A stretch of 64,000 nt of DNA, taken from NCBI RefSeq assembly GCF_029625335.1, contig NZ_CP121111.1, forward strand, positions 1,674,001 to 1,738,000. The letters are read 5' to 3'. Origin of the DNA: Flavobacterium nitratireducens. GTDB taxonomy: Bacteria; Bacteroidota; Bacteroidia; Flavobacteriales; Flavobacteriaceae. Positions 1 to 10,100 of this stretch are shown one piece after another; position 1 is the stretch's first letter, and each line of letters opens with the position of its first letter. A model generated the notes under the pieces. It was not told the origin of the DNA. It saw only the letters and a program-made list of their open reading frames with translations, and did no database searches. Made by a program: the position numbers and the translations under genes.

Positions 1-1232
1 ATTTTTCCGTTCAAAATCAATAACGCAGCCATAGCCACAGGTAAACCAACGGTTTTAGCCATGGCAGTATAGGTTTGATCTTGACCTAGGCAAACCATCT
101 GGGAATCCTTTTGTACTTTTTCGCCATTAATTTCGTAGCCAAATTTATGATACATCACGATCATATCTTTGTCTTCGGGCTGTAGTGTCCAACTGTCATT
201 CAGGATTTTTTCTAAAATCTGGGCTGGAGTCGCATTTTTAAGTCCGACAAGCTTTTTGTCATTGAACAAATCCAACTCCAATAATTTGTCCCACATGATA
301 TCGTCTTGGTCAATTTTGAGCAAGAATCGGGTTTTTATTTCCACCGAATCGGTTGGGTGGTACGGCAAAAACGAATTGATAAACTGTCGATAACTCATGT
401 TTTCGGAATCTTCCATGATATAGGAATCATCCGTCATGCCCAGTTGTACAAACATATTCCAAGCCTTGGAAAAACCTACTCTTCGAATCGTTCCGCGATA
501 GAGCGTAAGTATATCTTTTAAACCGTAGATATTTCGGTATTTTAAGGAATCTCTGTTGGAATAGGCTTCAAATTTACCGTATCCATCTACTTCCAAAAAT
601 TCGGTTCGACGAAACAAACTCGTATACGGAATGTATTTATAGGTTCCTTCTTGAATAAATTTGGCCACGCCACCTTGCCCTGCTAAAACCACATTTCGCG
701 GCGCCCAGGTAAATTTATAATTCCACAAGTTCGTATCGGATTCGGGAGCAACTAATCCACCACAAAAGGATTCAAACAAAAGCATCTTTCCGCCTTGTTC
801 TCTGATTTCGTCAATGACTTTCATCGCACTCATATGATCGATTCCGGGATCTAAACCCATTTCGTTCATAAAAATGAGTCCGTTTTTTTTGACCTCAGCA
901 TCTAATTCCTGCATCGCATCACTGACATACGAGGCGGTTACGAGATTTTTCTTGAAAAGAACACAGTCCTTTGCAATTTCAATATGCAAATGTGCCGGCA
1001 ACATCGAAATAACTATATCGGCATGCTGGATGGCTTCTGCTCTCTGTTTTTGATTGTGAATATCTAGTCCAAGTGGTGTCGCATTAGGATGATTATTGGT
1101 TTTCTTTTGAGCCAACTCCAAAGACAAATCGGCAATTTGCAATTGCAATTGTTCTTCTTCCGATTTATCCAATAGATATTGAATCAACGAAGAAGCCGAT
1201 CTTCCTGCACCAATAATTAAAACGACTCTCAT
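1..1232 (-). CDS. Saccharopine dehydrogenase-like oxidoreductase, C-terminus cut by window edge
   Basis: Reading the minus strand from ATG at 1232 gives about 410 codons open to the left edge, so the C-terminus is outside the window. The protein starts MRVVLIIGAGRSASSLI, a Rossmann nucleotide-binding glycine motif, and continues with segments typical of the saccharopine dehydrogenase / lysine-ketoglutarate reductase family, such as FMNEMGLDPGIDHMSAM and FESFCGGLVAPE. In this family the enzyme acts on saccharopine in lysine metabolism with NAD(P). Bacteroidota homologues are often called saccharopine dehydrogenase by similarity only, so the exact substrate is an inference. It is transcribed divergently from the DUF423 gene across a 403-base gap that holds repeats. 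Confidence 0.85.
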   Translation of the reverse strand, partial: MRVVLIIGAGRSASSLIQYLLDKSEEEQLQLQIADLSLELAQKKTNNHPNATPLGLDIHNQKQRAEAIQHADIVISMLPAHLHIEIAKDCVLFKKNLVTASYVSDAMQELDAEVKKNGLIFMNEMGLDPGIDHMSAMKVIDEIREQGGKMLLFESFCGGLVAPESDTNLWNYKFTWAPRNVVLAGQGGVAKFIQEGTYKYIPYTSLFRRTEFLEVDGYGKFEAYSNRDSLKYRNIYGLKDILTLYRGTIRRVGFSKAWNMFVQLGMTDDSYIMEDSENMSYRQFINSFLPYHPTDSVEIKTRFLLKIDQDDIMWDKLLELDLFNDKKLVGLKNATPAQILEKILNDSWTLQPEDKDMIVMYHKFGYEINGEKVQKDSQMVCLGQDQTYTAMAKTVGLPVAMAALLILNGK

Positions 1233-1584
1233 AACTTGAATTTATATTGTAAAAATAGGCAAATGTAGTTGTAGACCCAAATATGAATAACCTATAAAGA
1301 CATCTTTATTTATCATTAATACTACTTTCTTTTTTGCTTGATCAAAAAAGAAACAAAAAAATCAAGTCTCTACTTCCTCGTCGGTCAAATTAGTTTTCGA
1401 ATGCTAAAAGAAAATAACTCCCCCGAAAGGATTCGGGGTCAAACAGATTTTCTTTTTACGCATTCTTCAAACATTTGACACTCGACTGCGGAAGCTAAGG
1501 ACGGCGAAACAATAATCGAATCTTCTTGAATAAAAATTCACAAAACTTTAGCATAAAAGCAGGCAAACTAAACCATTAAAACTT
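1233..1584. repeat. Intergenic region with hairpins of an interspersed-repeat type
   Basis: No coding frame is convincing here. At 1329-1350 CTTTTTTG and CAAAAAAG flank a six-base loop, and at 1421-1438 CCCCGA and TCGGGG flank another six-base loop. The stretch 1329-1500 has a locally higher GC content than nearby spacers and resembles the short non-coding interspersed repeats seen between flavobacterial genes. Whether other copies exist in this genome cannot be told from one window. Confidence 0.4.
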
Positions 1585-1614
1585 TTTGGGTTCGTTAGTT
1601 TTGGAATACTTTTG
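1585..1614 (+). promoter_or_regulatory. Bacteroidota-type promoter of the DUF423 gene
   Basis: A -33 like TTTG at 1585-1588 is followed after 18 bases by TACTTTTG at 1607-1614, which matches TAnnTTTG. It ends 21 bases before the ATG at 1636. Confidence 0.6.
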
Positions 1615-1635
1615 TAGCAACAAAAAATTCACACA

Positions 1636-2028
1636 ATGGATAAAAAAATATATTCTACTGCAGCGCTATTAGGAATGATTGCAATAATTTTAGGTGCTTT
1701 TGGTGCTCATGCCTTAAAAGCCTTATTAACCCCAGAACAGTTAGTTACTTTTGAAACAGGGGTTCGTTACCAAATGTACCACGCCTTATTTTTATTATTC
1801 ATTGGCAACATGAGTAGCCTCTCTTTAAAATCCAAAAAATACATCTACGGCCTTGTGCTTTCGGGAGTTGTTTTATTCTCTGGTTCTATCTATTTATTAG
1901 CTACAAATTCGCTTACCGCCTTTGATTTCAAAATTATAGGATTCGTAACACCAATAGGTGGTTTTTTATTAATCTTATCATGGATTGTCTTATTTATGGA
2001 TTTTTTTAACAAAAAATCACAAAATTAG
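1636..2028 (+). CDS. DUF423 family small membrane protein
   Basis: This 130-residue protein is almost entirely hydrophobic, with about four membrane segments. It carries the family signature at its N-terminus (LGAFGAHALK, residues about 20-29) and the segment VRYQMYHALFLLFIG. Length and layout match the DUF423 (YgdD-like) inner-membrane family, whose function is unknown. The ATG at 1636 follows a good promoter at 1585-1614 by 21 bases. It is co-directional with pckA 72 bases downstream. A weak TACCTTTG at 2060-2067 suggests that pckA can also be transcribed separately. Confidence 0.85.
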   Translation: MDKKIYSTAALLGMIAIILGAFGAHALKALLTPEQLVTFETGVRYQMYHALFLLFIGNMSSLSLKSKKYIYGLVLSGVVLFSGSIYLLATNSLTAFDFKIIGFVTPIGGFLLILSWIVLFMDFFNKKSQN

Positions 2029-2100
2029 AATTTTCACAACACTAAAGCGCTTAAATAATTACCTTTGTAATATCTAAAAACAACAGGCAACTTAAAACTT

Positions 2101-3702
2101 ATGAACAATAACAGTCTTTTTACGAAAACGATTTCGTTAGATAACATTGGAATTACAAATGCAACTATTCATTACCAACTAAGTCCTAATGAATTACATC
2201 AAATAACGATTGAAAAAGGGCAAGGAATCGAAACATCAACGGGAGCACTCGCCATTAACACAGGTGAATTCACTGGGCGTTCTCCACAGGATCGATTTAT
2301 TGTGAAAGATGCAATTACTGAAAATGAAATATGGTGGGGAAATATCAATATCCCTTTTGCTCCTGAAGCCTTTGACAAATTATACTCGAAGGTTTGTAAC
2401 TACCTGACAGATAAAGAGGTTTTTGTAAGAGACACTTATGTTTGTTCTGACCCTAATTACAAAATGAATGTTCGTGTTGTAACCGAAACCGCTTGGGCCA
2501 ATCTATTTTGCTACAATATGTTATTACGACCAAGCGAAGAAGAACTTTTAAATTACGTGGCAGAATGGACGGTAGTTTGCGTACCTAGTTTCATGGCTGA
2601 TCCAGCAGTAGACGGAACACGTCAGGGGAACTTTGCAATTTTGAATTTCACTAAAAAAGTAGCATTAATAGGAGGAACAGGCTATACTGGCGAAATAAAA
2701 AAAGGGATTTTTTCGGCTATGAATTTCATTCTACCTGTTTTCAAAAATACCTTACCAATGCACTGTAGTGCCAATGTGGGAGAAAATGGTGAAACCGCTA
2801 TTTTCTTTGGATTATCCGGTACAGGAAAAACTACACTTTCTGCCGATCCAAACCGAAAATTAATTGGTGACGACGAACACGGATGGACTAATGAAAATAC
2901 CGTATTCAATTTTGAAGGTGGTTGCTATGCAAAAGTGGTAAACCTAAGCGAAGAAAACGAACCAGATATTTTCAGAGCAATTAAAAAAGGTGCGCTTTTA
3001 GAAAATATAGTTTGCAAAAAAGAAACTAAGGAAGTCGATTATACCGATATATCAATCACACCTAACACCCGTGTGAGTTACCCTATCTACCACATCGATA
3101 ACATCCAATCAGGTTCTATTGGAAAAAACCCTAAGAACATCTTTTTCTTGACTGCCGATTCTTTTGGGATTTTGCCTCCCATTTCAAAATTAACGCCAGG
3201 TCAGGCTGCCTACCATTTTATCTCTGGATATACAGCTAAAGTGGCTGGAACTGAAGCAGGAGTTACGGAACCCCAGCCTAATTTCTCTGCTTGTTTTGGA
3301 GCGCCCTTTATGCCACTTCACCCAACCAGATACGCCGAAATGTTAAGCCAAAAAATGAAAGAAGCGAATGTTAAAGTTTGGCTAATCAACACGGGATGGA
3401 CAGGAGGTCCTTACGGAATAGGAAATCGCATGAAATTAAAATATACCCGCGCCATGATTACAGCAGCCTTAAATGGCGAATTAGATCATGTGAAATATGA
3501 AAACCACAAAGTATTTGGCATTGCAAAACCACAATCTTGTCCGAATGTTCCAAGCGAAATTTTAAATCCTAGAAACACTTGGGAAGACAAAGATTTGTAT
3601 GATACCAAAGCAGTAGAACTAGCTCAGAAATTCAAAGCTAATTTCCAAAAATTTGAATCTTATGCAAATGAGGAAATCCTTGCTGGAGGACCTTTAGTTT
3701 AA
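2101..3702 (+). CDS. pckA: Phosphoenolpyruvate carboxykinase (ATP)
   Basis: This cytoplasmic enzyme converts oxaloacetate and ATP to phosphoenolpyruvate, CO2 and ADP, the entry step of gluconeogenesis. The 533-residue length is normal for the ATP-dependent form. The phosphate-binding loop GLSGTGKTT lies near residues 236-244 and is followed by the metal-binding GDDEHGW. The substrate-binding segment TGEFTGRSPQDR lies near residue 52 and LINTGWTGGPYGIG near residue 430. The start at 2101 is supported by the conserved N-terminal region and the short spacer behind DUF423. A perfect stem-loop terminator follows at 3729-3756, so the transcript most likely ends there. Confidence 0.97.
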   Translation: MNNNSLFTKTISLDNIGITNATIHYQLSPNELHQITIEKGQGIETSTGALAINTGEFTGRSPQDRFIVKDAITENEIWWGNINIPFAPEAFDKLYSKVCNYLTDKEVFVRDTYVCSDPNYKMNVRVVTETAWANLFCYNMLLRPSEEELLNYVAEWTVVCVPSFMADPAVDGTRQGNFAILNFTKKVALIGGTGYTGEIKKGIFSAMNFILPVFKNTLPMHCSANVGENGETAIFFGLSGTGKTTLSADPNRKLIGDDEHGWTNENTVFNFEGGCYAKVVNLSEENEPDIFRAIKKGALLENIVCKKETKEVDYTDISITPNTRVSYPIYHIDNIQSGSIGKNPKNIFFLTADSFGILPPISKLTPGQAAYHFISGYTAKVAGTEAGVTEPQPNFSACFGAPFMPLHPTRYAEMLSQKMKEANVKVWLINTGWTGGPYGIGNRMKLKYTRAMITAALNGELDHVKYENHKVFGIAKPQSCPNVPSEILNPRNTWEDKDLYDTKAVELAQKFKANFQKFESYANEEILAGGPLV

Positions 3703-3728
3703 AAATAAACCAACCAAAAATAGACAAG

Positions 3729-3756
3729 TGCTGTTCTTAATTGAACAGCATTTTTT
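3729..3756 (+). terminator. Rho-independent terminator of pckA
   Basis: TGCTGTTC at 3729-3736 and GAACAGCA at 3743-3750 form a perfect 8-bp stem with a six-base loop, followed by six T. Confidence 0.9.
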
Positions 3757-3866
3757 ATTTAACAACACATTATCAGATATTTACACTAAGTTTCATTTTT
3801 TGGCGTTAAATTTGTGTGCATTTCTCCAAACAAAAAACTAAAATCAAAACTTAATTAAAAACAATC

Positions 3867-4967
3867 ATGTTACAATCCTTTTTTATCCTCTGTTCTGGGG
3901 CTGACAAAAACCTGCTTGAAGGTTGTTCCGAAGGGGAAAAAACAAAATACGCAGGCATTGGCGCCACCGTATTCTTTACTGCAGTAATGGCTTTCTTAGC
4001 TAGTGCTTATGCGCTGTTTACCGTTTTCGACAGTATTTATCCTGCTATTGCTTTGGGGATAGTTTGGTCCTTGCTTATTTTCAATCTGGATCGTTTTATT
4101 GTTTCTACGATTCGAAAAAGAGATCGTTTAAGTAGCGAATTTCTACAAGCAACTCCCCGAATTGTTCTGGCGATTATCATTGCTGTTGTGATTTCGAAAC
4201 CCCTCGAAATTAAAATTTTCGAAAAAGAAATCAATACCGTTTTATTGAAAGAAAAAAATGCCATGGCTTTGAACAACAAAAAGGAAGTGGCCACCTATTT
4301 TAAATCAGATTTGGATAAAAACAAGGCTGAAATTACCGCTTTGAAAAAAGAAATTACCGATAAAGAAAAAGAAGTAAACACCCTTTACGAAACTTATATT
4401 GCCGAAGCCGAAGGCACTAAAGGAACGATGAAATTGGGAAAAGGGCCTGTGTTTAAAGAAAAGATTACCAAACATAATTTGGCTTCCGCCGAATTAGACA
4501 CTATCAGAAAAAACAATCTGGCTAAAATTGCCGAAAAAGAAGCTTTGAACAAAAATCTGCAAGCCGATTTAGACAAAAAAGTTACCGAGACCCAACCTAT
4601 CATTGATGGCTTTGACGGTCTAATGGCACGTATCAATGCGCTGAACAAATTGCCTTGGTTGCCATCGGTGTTTATTATGTTGTTGTTTCTGGCTATTGAA
4701 ACTTCGCCCATTATTGCCAAATTATTATCTCCTAAAGGTGAATACGATTTTAAATTAGAAGATTTAGAAACAGCTTTAAAAACGACATTGGAACAAGACA
4801 AATACCAACGAAATTTACTTGTAAAAACCAGTGCAGCCATGCACGACAAAATATATCAGGACATTGCCGAAGACAAGCAATTGTATGATTTACAACGAAA
4901 AAACGCAACGGATTTACTGGAACTGCAATCCAATAATTTTTTAGAGAAACAGAAGAAGACTTTGTAA
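3867..4967 (+). CDS. DUF4407 family membrane protein with central coiled coil
   Basis: This protein of 366 residues matches the DUF4407 layout. An N-terminal segment (FFILCSGADKNLLEGC) is followed by two hydrophobic helices near residues 30-75 and a basic stretch, then a third helix near residues 95-112. A long Lys/Glu-rich region at about 115-255 is predicted to be coiled coil. A further membrane helix lies near residues 265-285 (FIMLLFLAIETSPIIAKLL). The family has no established function; some members sit near surface or defence genes, but nothing in this context supports a specific role. It is a single-gene transcription unit that ends in a strong hairpin at 4968-5010. Confidence 0.8.
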   Translation: MLQSFFILCSGADKNLLEGCSEGEKTKYAGIGATVFFTAVMAFLASAYALFTVFDSIYPAIALGIVWSLLIFNLDRFIVSTIRKRDRLSSEFLQATPRIVLAIIIAVVISKPLEIKIFEKEINTVLLKEKNAMALNNKKEVATYFKSDLDKNKAEITALKKEITDKEKEVNTLYETYIAEAEGTKGTMKLGKGPVFKEKITKHNLASAELDTIRKNNLAKIAEKEALNKNLQADLDKKVTETQPIIDGFDGLMARINALNKLPWLPSVFIMLLFLAIETSPIIAKLLSPKGEYDFKLEDLETALKTTLEQDKYQRNLLVKTSAAMHDKIYQDIAEDKQLYDLQRKNATDLLELQSNNFLEKQKKTL

Positions 4968-5010
4968 AAACACAAAACCCGACAACTAGAGAGTTTCGGG
5001 TTTTGTGTTT
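4968..5010. terminator. Bidirectional terminator between DUF4407 and the TPR pseudogene
   Basis: The 15-base arms at 4968-4982 and 4996-5010 are perfectly complementary (AAACACAAAACCCGA and its complement), with A-rich and T-rich ends. It starts directly after the DUF4407 stop and lies between two convergent genes. Confidence 0.85.
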
Positions 5011-5049
5011 CAAATATTAAAATTCATATAAAAGAACTAATACTACATT

Positions 5050-5986
5050 TCACCTTCTTCTCAGCCTCCAAATCACAATTAATAATAACACAATAATAAT
5101 TAATGCCGAAGTCAATATGATTACAAATAAGTTTTTATGGTATTGATTTTCTGTATTTAGTTTTTTAATAATTTTATGAAGTGTATTCATTTTATAATAT
5201 AAAAAATTTGAAGTTTTCGAATCTGCGGAACCATATCTTATTTTCAAAACTTCACTATTAAAACCATAATCTCTAGCTTTACCATATATCTCCTTCGCCT
5301 CATCATATTTTTCATCTAAAAAAAGCCAAATTCCCTAATTCAAACAGTAAAACTCCAATAATTGGATCTTCATTTTTAATAAAAGTCACTCTTTCATTTA
5401 ACTGATAATAAAGAGCTTTCATTAAAGATTCTCTTTGAGATTTAGACAGATTACTTCTAGGCTCATCATCATTTCCAAAATTTGTATTTATTAAAAAATC
5501 AGCATTTATATACTTAGATCCTCCTAATTTAGCTTGTAATATCTTTGAATGAAGCCATTCAGAAGCCTCATGCGATGTAGGATTTAATTGGATAGCTTTA
5601 TTTATCCAAAATAATGCTTTTTGATTATCACCCAAAAGCTCATAAATAGTCCCAACATTTGAAGCTGTAGAATATCTATTAGGTCTTAACTTCTCAATTT
5701 CTAAATAAATGGTTAATGCCTCCTTATACTTTCCCTCTACAGTTAAAACATATCCTTTATCAGATAAATAATCTATATCTTTTTTAACTTTATAAAGACT
5801 ATCTAATTCTTTAATTAGTTTTTGAAAATTATCCACATAAAAATTATGCCCATACGGAACTATTCCACTGTAATCTTCATAAACAAGTATGCCATTTTTA
5901 AGTTCTTTGGTTTCTCCATTTAAGCAAGCAAAAGAGTTCAATTAGATTAAGAGAAATGTTACGATAAAAAAGAGTTTGTTTTTCAT
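5050..5986 (-). pseudogene. TPR lipoprotein gene, broken by a nonsense codon and a frameshift
   Basis: From ATG at 5986 the frame reads MKNKLFFIVTFLLI, then TAA at 5942-5944, then LNSFACLNGETK in the same frame. This looks like a lipoprotein signal peptide interrupted by one stop. The frame continues with TPR-like repeats (EGKYKEALTIYLEIEKL, LGDNQKALFWINKAIQLNP) until it breaks at a run of seven A (plus strand 5318-5324). One base fewer there restores LAFLDEKYDEAKEIYGKA and a C-terminal membrane helix (residues LFVIILTSALIIIVLLLIV) ending at 5050. The intact form would be about 310 residues with an outer lipoprotein anchor, TPRs and a C-terminal helix. Function is unknown. Two separate lesions make real decay more likely than a single read error. 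Confidence 0.7.
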
Positions 5987-6063
5987 ACATTTAGACACTT
6001 ACAATATATTCAAATATACTAAATAGTCTTACAAAAAGCATGCAATTCAACTTTAACTGTAAT

Positions 6064-6105
6064 AAAAAAACCTCAACCCAATCTTCATTCAGATTTAGGC
6101 TAAGG
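6064..6105 (-). terminator. Imperfect terminator after the phytase gene
   Basis: On the minus strand AATCT/AGATT and outer CCT/AGG pairings form an imperfect stem that is followed by seven T. It lies 28 bases after the stop of the phytase frame. Confidence 0.5.
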
Positions 6106-6132
6106 CTTTTAATAACTTATGATTAAAAGAAA

Positions 6133-7192
6133 CTACTTTCTAGCAGCATCAATCAACTGCTGTATAGTATCCCAACTATAGTAATGAAAGGTTCTACCAT
6201 TGCTCATGGCTACAAAAAGTCCGTTTTGATAGGCACCGCCAAGATTTACATTCGTTACATCGGCACCATCACATTCAATCGTTGATGTTGGGATTTCGGC
6301 TAATAATGGATATTCATTTGGATTTCCATTAGCTCCTTCTCTTGGATACACCATAAAGGTATTCGCCTGCTGATTCGAAACTAATATATATCCTTTAGTC
6401 TCCGAAGTTTTATAAATAGCAATCCCTTCATGATCCGACTTAAAATCATTTTGACCAAAAAGAGCTAACTCCGTATTATCATTTTCATCTGGATTAGCCT
6501 TGTACTTTCTAATTCCGAATTGCTCGTCGCAATAAATCACCGTTCCTAGTTCATTGTCTACTGCAATGGCTTCTATTTCTTTTTTACCGCTATAAGCTCC
6601 AAATTTGCGCACTACTTTCCCGCTAACAATTCCATTTCCGGCATCGGTTAGTTCGTATTGCCATAAATAGCTTCCTGAAGGACCGTTTTTTTCTTCCCAC
6701 CACAGCAAATATCTTTTTGTCACTTGGTCGGGTGTACAAAGCAATTCCCATTGGACCACGCATTTCTTCTCCCTCAAAAACAGCTATTCCGCCGTTATCA
6801 ATTGGTTCTAAATCTGGTAAACTAAAAATACGAATACTATTAGTTTCTCTTTCGGTAGTAACCGCTATATCTATTTTTTTTCCATTAACCATCAATCCAT
6901 ACGCAATATCCACATTATTTGGTCTTTGTAGAGTGATGGATTTTTTGATGATTTTTCCCTGCAAATCAAAGGCATACAATCCGCCATCGGTCTCTTTATC
7001 GGTACCAATAATAATACTTTTGGAAACATCAGCTGGATGAATCCAAATAGCGGGATCATCAGTATCATGAGCCGTTTTTTGGGTAACACTCACAGGTTTT
7101 ATAGCATCTTTGCGAACAGGCGCTAAAGAACTTCCACAGGAATTTAAAGTTACTATTGCAATTGATGCAGTAATGATAAATGTATTTTTCAT
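6133..7192 (-). pseudogene. Beta-propeller (3-)phytase, frameshifted
   Basis: The gene begins with ATG at 7192 (MKNTFIITASIAIVTLNSC, a lipoprotein signal with Cys19). It runs through DTDDPAIWIHPADVSKSIIIGTDK, PNNVDIAYG and GEEMRGPMGIALY, which are typical of the six-bladed phytases that release phosphate from inositol hexakisphosphate. The frame breaks at seven A (plus-strand T run 6686-6692). Reading six restores VVGRKNGPSGSYLWQYEL and then DHEGIAIYK and IECDGADVTNV to a stop at 6133. The product would be about 352 residues, normal for the family. It lies 75 bases downstream of a large TonB receptor on the same strand, so the two probably form one phytate-use operon. The single homopolymer lesion may be a sequencing error. 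Confidence 0.8.
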
Positions 7193-7267
7193 ATTTCTTT
7201 TTTCTATACTAACAGAATAACAGGACACAAAAATGCCCTGTTATTACATTTAATTCTTCGCTTAAGA

Positions 7268-10078
7268 TTAAAAGTCAAACTTCAATCCAAAATTATAACG
7301 CCCTTGGTAATATTCTAATTGCTGCGTATGTGATTTTTCTCCTTGGTAATAACGTAAAGGCTGATTCGTTATGTTATTTGCTTCAGCAAAAAGACGCAAG
7401 TTTTTAGTAATCTTGAAAGCCGCATTTGCATCTACAAAAAATTGTTTGTCATAATAGCTATCTTCTGAAGCATCAGCGCCTAAAACATCGATATAATCAG
7501 CGGTATAATTAGTAGAAACTCTAACTGAGAAACGTTTATTTTCCCAAGATAACGACCCATTAAACATATGTGGTGCTGTTCCTGGAAGTGTTACATTTTT
7601 ACGTTCATTTCCATCTTCGTCAGCAATTCCTTTTGCTTTTGATTTCGTGTAAGTATAGTTCAAATACACTCCAAAACCTTTTAAGAACTGACCCGGTAAG
7701 AAATCCAATCTGCGTTGTAAAGCAACCTCAAAACCGTACACATCTACATTTTTTCCATTTTTAGATTGAACGAATTTCCATTCTTCACCAACAGGAATTG
7801 GGTTATTTTGATTTGGAAAATTAGCAGCAAAATCCGCATTCGAAAATTGATTAGTGCTGTATTTGTAAACAAAATCATTTAAGTTTTTATAGAAAGCTCC
7901 TCCAGAAATCAAACCTACCGATTTGAAATAATTCTCTACCATCAAATCATAGTTATAAGAATAGGTTGCTTTCAAGTCTGGATTACCAGCAGAAATTTCT
8001 CTGTCTGAAGCCGCATTATTCACATAAGGCGCTAAGTCATAATAATTAGGACGCGCTAGAGCTGTAGTCGCTGCTAGTCTAAAAATCAAATTATCAGTTG
8101 CATTATACTTAAATGAAATACCTGGCATCACATTCGTATAAGTATTAGTTGTATTGATTTCATTTTCTAATTCTTCTTCGTCTAATACACGATTTCCTGT
8201 GTAATCGATACGTGTATTTTCGGCACGGAGACCAAAAATCATCGATAATTTATCATTAAAATCCTGATCCCATCTAATGTAAGTTGCAAAAATATTCTCT
8301 TTTGCATTATAATTTACCGACAAATATTCAGAAGGCTCATCTTGCCCTTCAAACAATGTTGCGTTATGTAAATCTAATCCTCCTAAATAGGATGCCGATG
8401 CAAAAGTTCCTGCTACATATTTACTTCCCGGATTATATCCTTTTCCATCAAAAGATTTAGTAGGAACAGAAGCCAATGTAGCCATATCGTCATTTATTGG
8501 CTCATAAGAAAAGAAATTATTATCCCTTGATTTTTCTTTTAATCGCATACGAAGACCGGTTCTAATACGTCCTTTTTGTGAAGGAATAATAGAAAATGGA
8601 AAACGAATATTCACCTTTGCTCCTAATTCACTTTCGTCAGTATCATTGGTGTTTTCGGTAACAGAATTAAATTTTAATTTACCCAAAGCTTCCCCAGTAG
8701 TTGTAACTAATGGCAATCTTTCATCCGACAAATCTTGAGTCGCTGCCACCCCTTTTTGACGGTATTCAACATAACGCTCACCCGGACGGTACTCTCTGGC
8801 AGTAGAATAATTGGCAGACCAATCCAAATCTAATTTTGAATTAATTAAGTGTTCTCCACGTAAGGCATAATTTTGCACACGTTGATCTTCTAATCTTCTG
8901 TTTTTATTACGATCATTATCTACACCACCTTTAGTTTGACGTCTTACTCTAACAGAATAACCCGTAATATTTTCTCCTGAATAAGTAGGAACAATATTAT
9001 CATAAGTTACTCTAAAACGATTTTCTCTATCGTCCCTCCAATTGTACATGGCATTGGCAAAAATGGTATTATTATCATTGAATTTATAATCAAATGCTAC
9101 CGATGCACTTCGACGGATACGTTGTACATCATATTGTCTGATTTCTGCCTTACTCAAAAAAGTATTTCCAAATTCGTCTTTTGACCAAACGTTTTCAATA
9201 TTATCCGAACCGTAATCGTTGTTATTATAAGAACCACTTACTACCAACCCTAATTTACTATCTAGAAAACGATTTCCATACACCAAACCTGCTGTGTAAG
9301 AAGCTTTTTCACGTATAGGCAAATAACCTCCAGCTAGTGTAGCCGAAATCCTTTCCTTGTTAGGTGTAGCTCTAGTAACCAAATTTACTGAACCTCCAAT
9401 GGCATCAGCATCCATATCAGGAGTTAATGTTTTATTGACTTCGATAGTAGAAATCATATCTGATGGAATTAAGTCCATTTGAACATTTCTGTTATCTCCC
9501 TCAGCCGATGGAATACGGTCACCATTTAAAGTAACAGAGTTCAAAGCAGGTGCCAATCCTCTAATGATAATATTTCTAGCTTCTCCTTGGTCATTTTGCA
9601 TGGTAATACCCGGTACTCTTTTTAGCGCATCACCAATGTTTGCATCTGGAAAACGACCCACTTGATCAGCCGAAATAACATTTCCTAAATTTCTATTGTT
9701 TTTTTGTTGATTCAACGCTTTGGCTTGTCCTTTTAGTACATCACCAACAATCACTTCGTTTAATTCTGTTCCTGAAGTTTTAAGATTAAAATTAACCACT
9801 GCATTTTTACCCGCCACTACAGTTACTTTGTCGGTGGATGGACTGTATCCAATATAACGTATATCTATTTGATAAGTGCCCGGTTCTACATTCAAAAATT
9901 CATATCTACCATTACCATCCGAAATAGTATATTTATTTTCTCCTTCAATTTGAACCATTGCTCCTGGCAAAGGGAATTTATCTGCCTGATCTAAAATTTT
10001 CCCTGAAATTACTCCTCTTTGTGCATAACCCATAAGCGTTACTAAGAAAAGGAATACTACTAAATAATTTTTCTTCAT
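7268..10078 (-). CDS. TonB-dependent outer-membrane receptor, linked to phytase
   Basis: This 936-residue protein has a signal peptide (MKKNYLVVFLFLVTLMGYAQ) and a carboxypeptidase-regulatory-like domain at about residues 22-105. A plug domain follows at about 125-240 (VPGITMQNDQGEARNIIIRG, DADAIGGSVNLVTR), then a beta barrel that ends in an aromatic residue (NFGLKFDF). The plug sequence resembles the Xanthomonas/Caulobacter-type TonB receptor family rather than SusC. The receptor is expected to bring a bulky ligand across the outer membrane using TonB energy. Because a phytase lipoprotein follows directly, inositol phosphates or their breakdown products are a reasonable but unproven ligand. 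It is the first gene of the pair. Confidence 0.92.
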   Translation of the reverse strand: MKKNYLVVFLFLVTLMGYAQRGVISGKILDQADKFPLPGAMVQIEGENKYTISDGNGRYEFLNVEPGTYQIDIRYIGYSPSTDKVTVVAGKNAVVNFNLKTSGTELNEVIVGDVLKGQAKALNQQKNNRNLGNVISADQVGRFPDANIGDALKRVPGITMQNDQGEARNIIIRGLAPALNSVTLNGDRIPSAEGDNRNVQMDLIPSDMISTIEVNKTLTPDMDADAIGGSVNLVTRATPNKERISATLAGGYLPIREKASYTAGLVYGNRFLDSKLGLVVSGSYNNNDYGSDNIENVWSKDEFGNTFLSKAEIRQYDVQRIRRSASVAFDYKFNDNNTIFANAMYNWRDDRENRFRVTYDNIVPTYSGENITGYSVRVRRQTKGGVDNDRNKNRRLEDQRVQNYALRGEHLINSKLDLDWSANYSTAREYRPGERYVEYRQKGVAATQDLSDERLPLVTTTGEALGKLKFNSVTENTNDTDESELGAKVNIRFPFSIIPSQKGRIRTGLRMRLKEKSRDNNFFSYEPINDDMATLASVPTKSFDGKGYNPGSKYVAGTFASASYLGGLDLHNATLFEGQDEPSEYLSVNYNAKENIFATYIRWDQDFNDKLSMIFGLRAENTRIDYTGNRVLDEEELENEINTTNTYTNVMPGISFKYNATDNLIFRLAATTALARPNYYDLAPYVNNAASDREISAGNPDLKATYSYNYDLMVENYFKSVGLISGGAFYKNLNDFVYKYSTNQFSNADFAANFPNQNNPIPVGEEWKFVQSKNGKNVDVYGFEVALQRRLDFLPGQFLKGFGVYLNYTYTKSKAKGIADEDGNERKNVTLPGTAPHMFNGSLSWENKRFSVRVSTNYTADYIDVLGADASEDSYYDKQFFVDANAAFKITKNLRLFAEANNITNQPLRYYQGEKSHTQQLEYYQGRYNFGLKFDF

Positions 10079-10100
10079 CGTTGTTTTAATTTTTACGATG

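Noticed and set aside
5941..5941. TTG at 5941 as true start of the TPR protein
   Set aside because: An ATG with a good signal peptide lies upstream in the same frame, separated only by one stop codon, so a mutated signal peptide is a better explanation.
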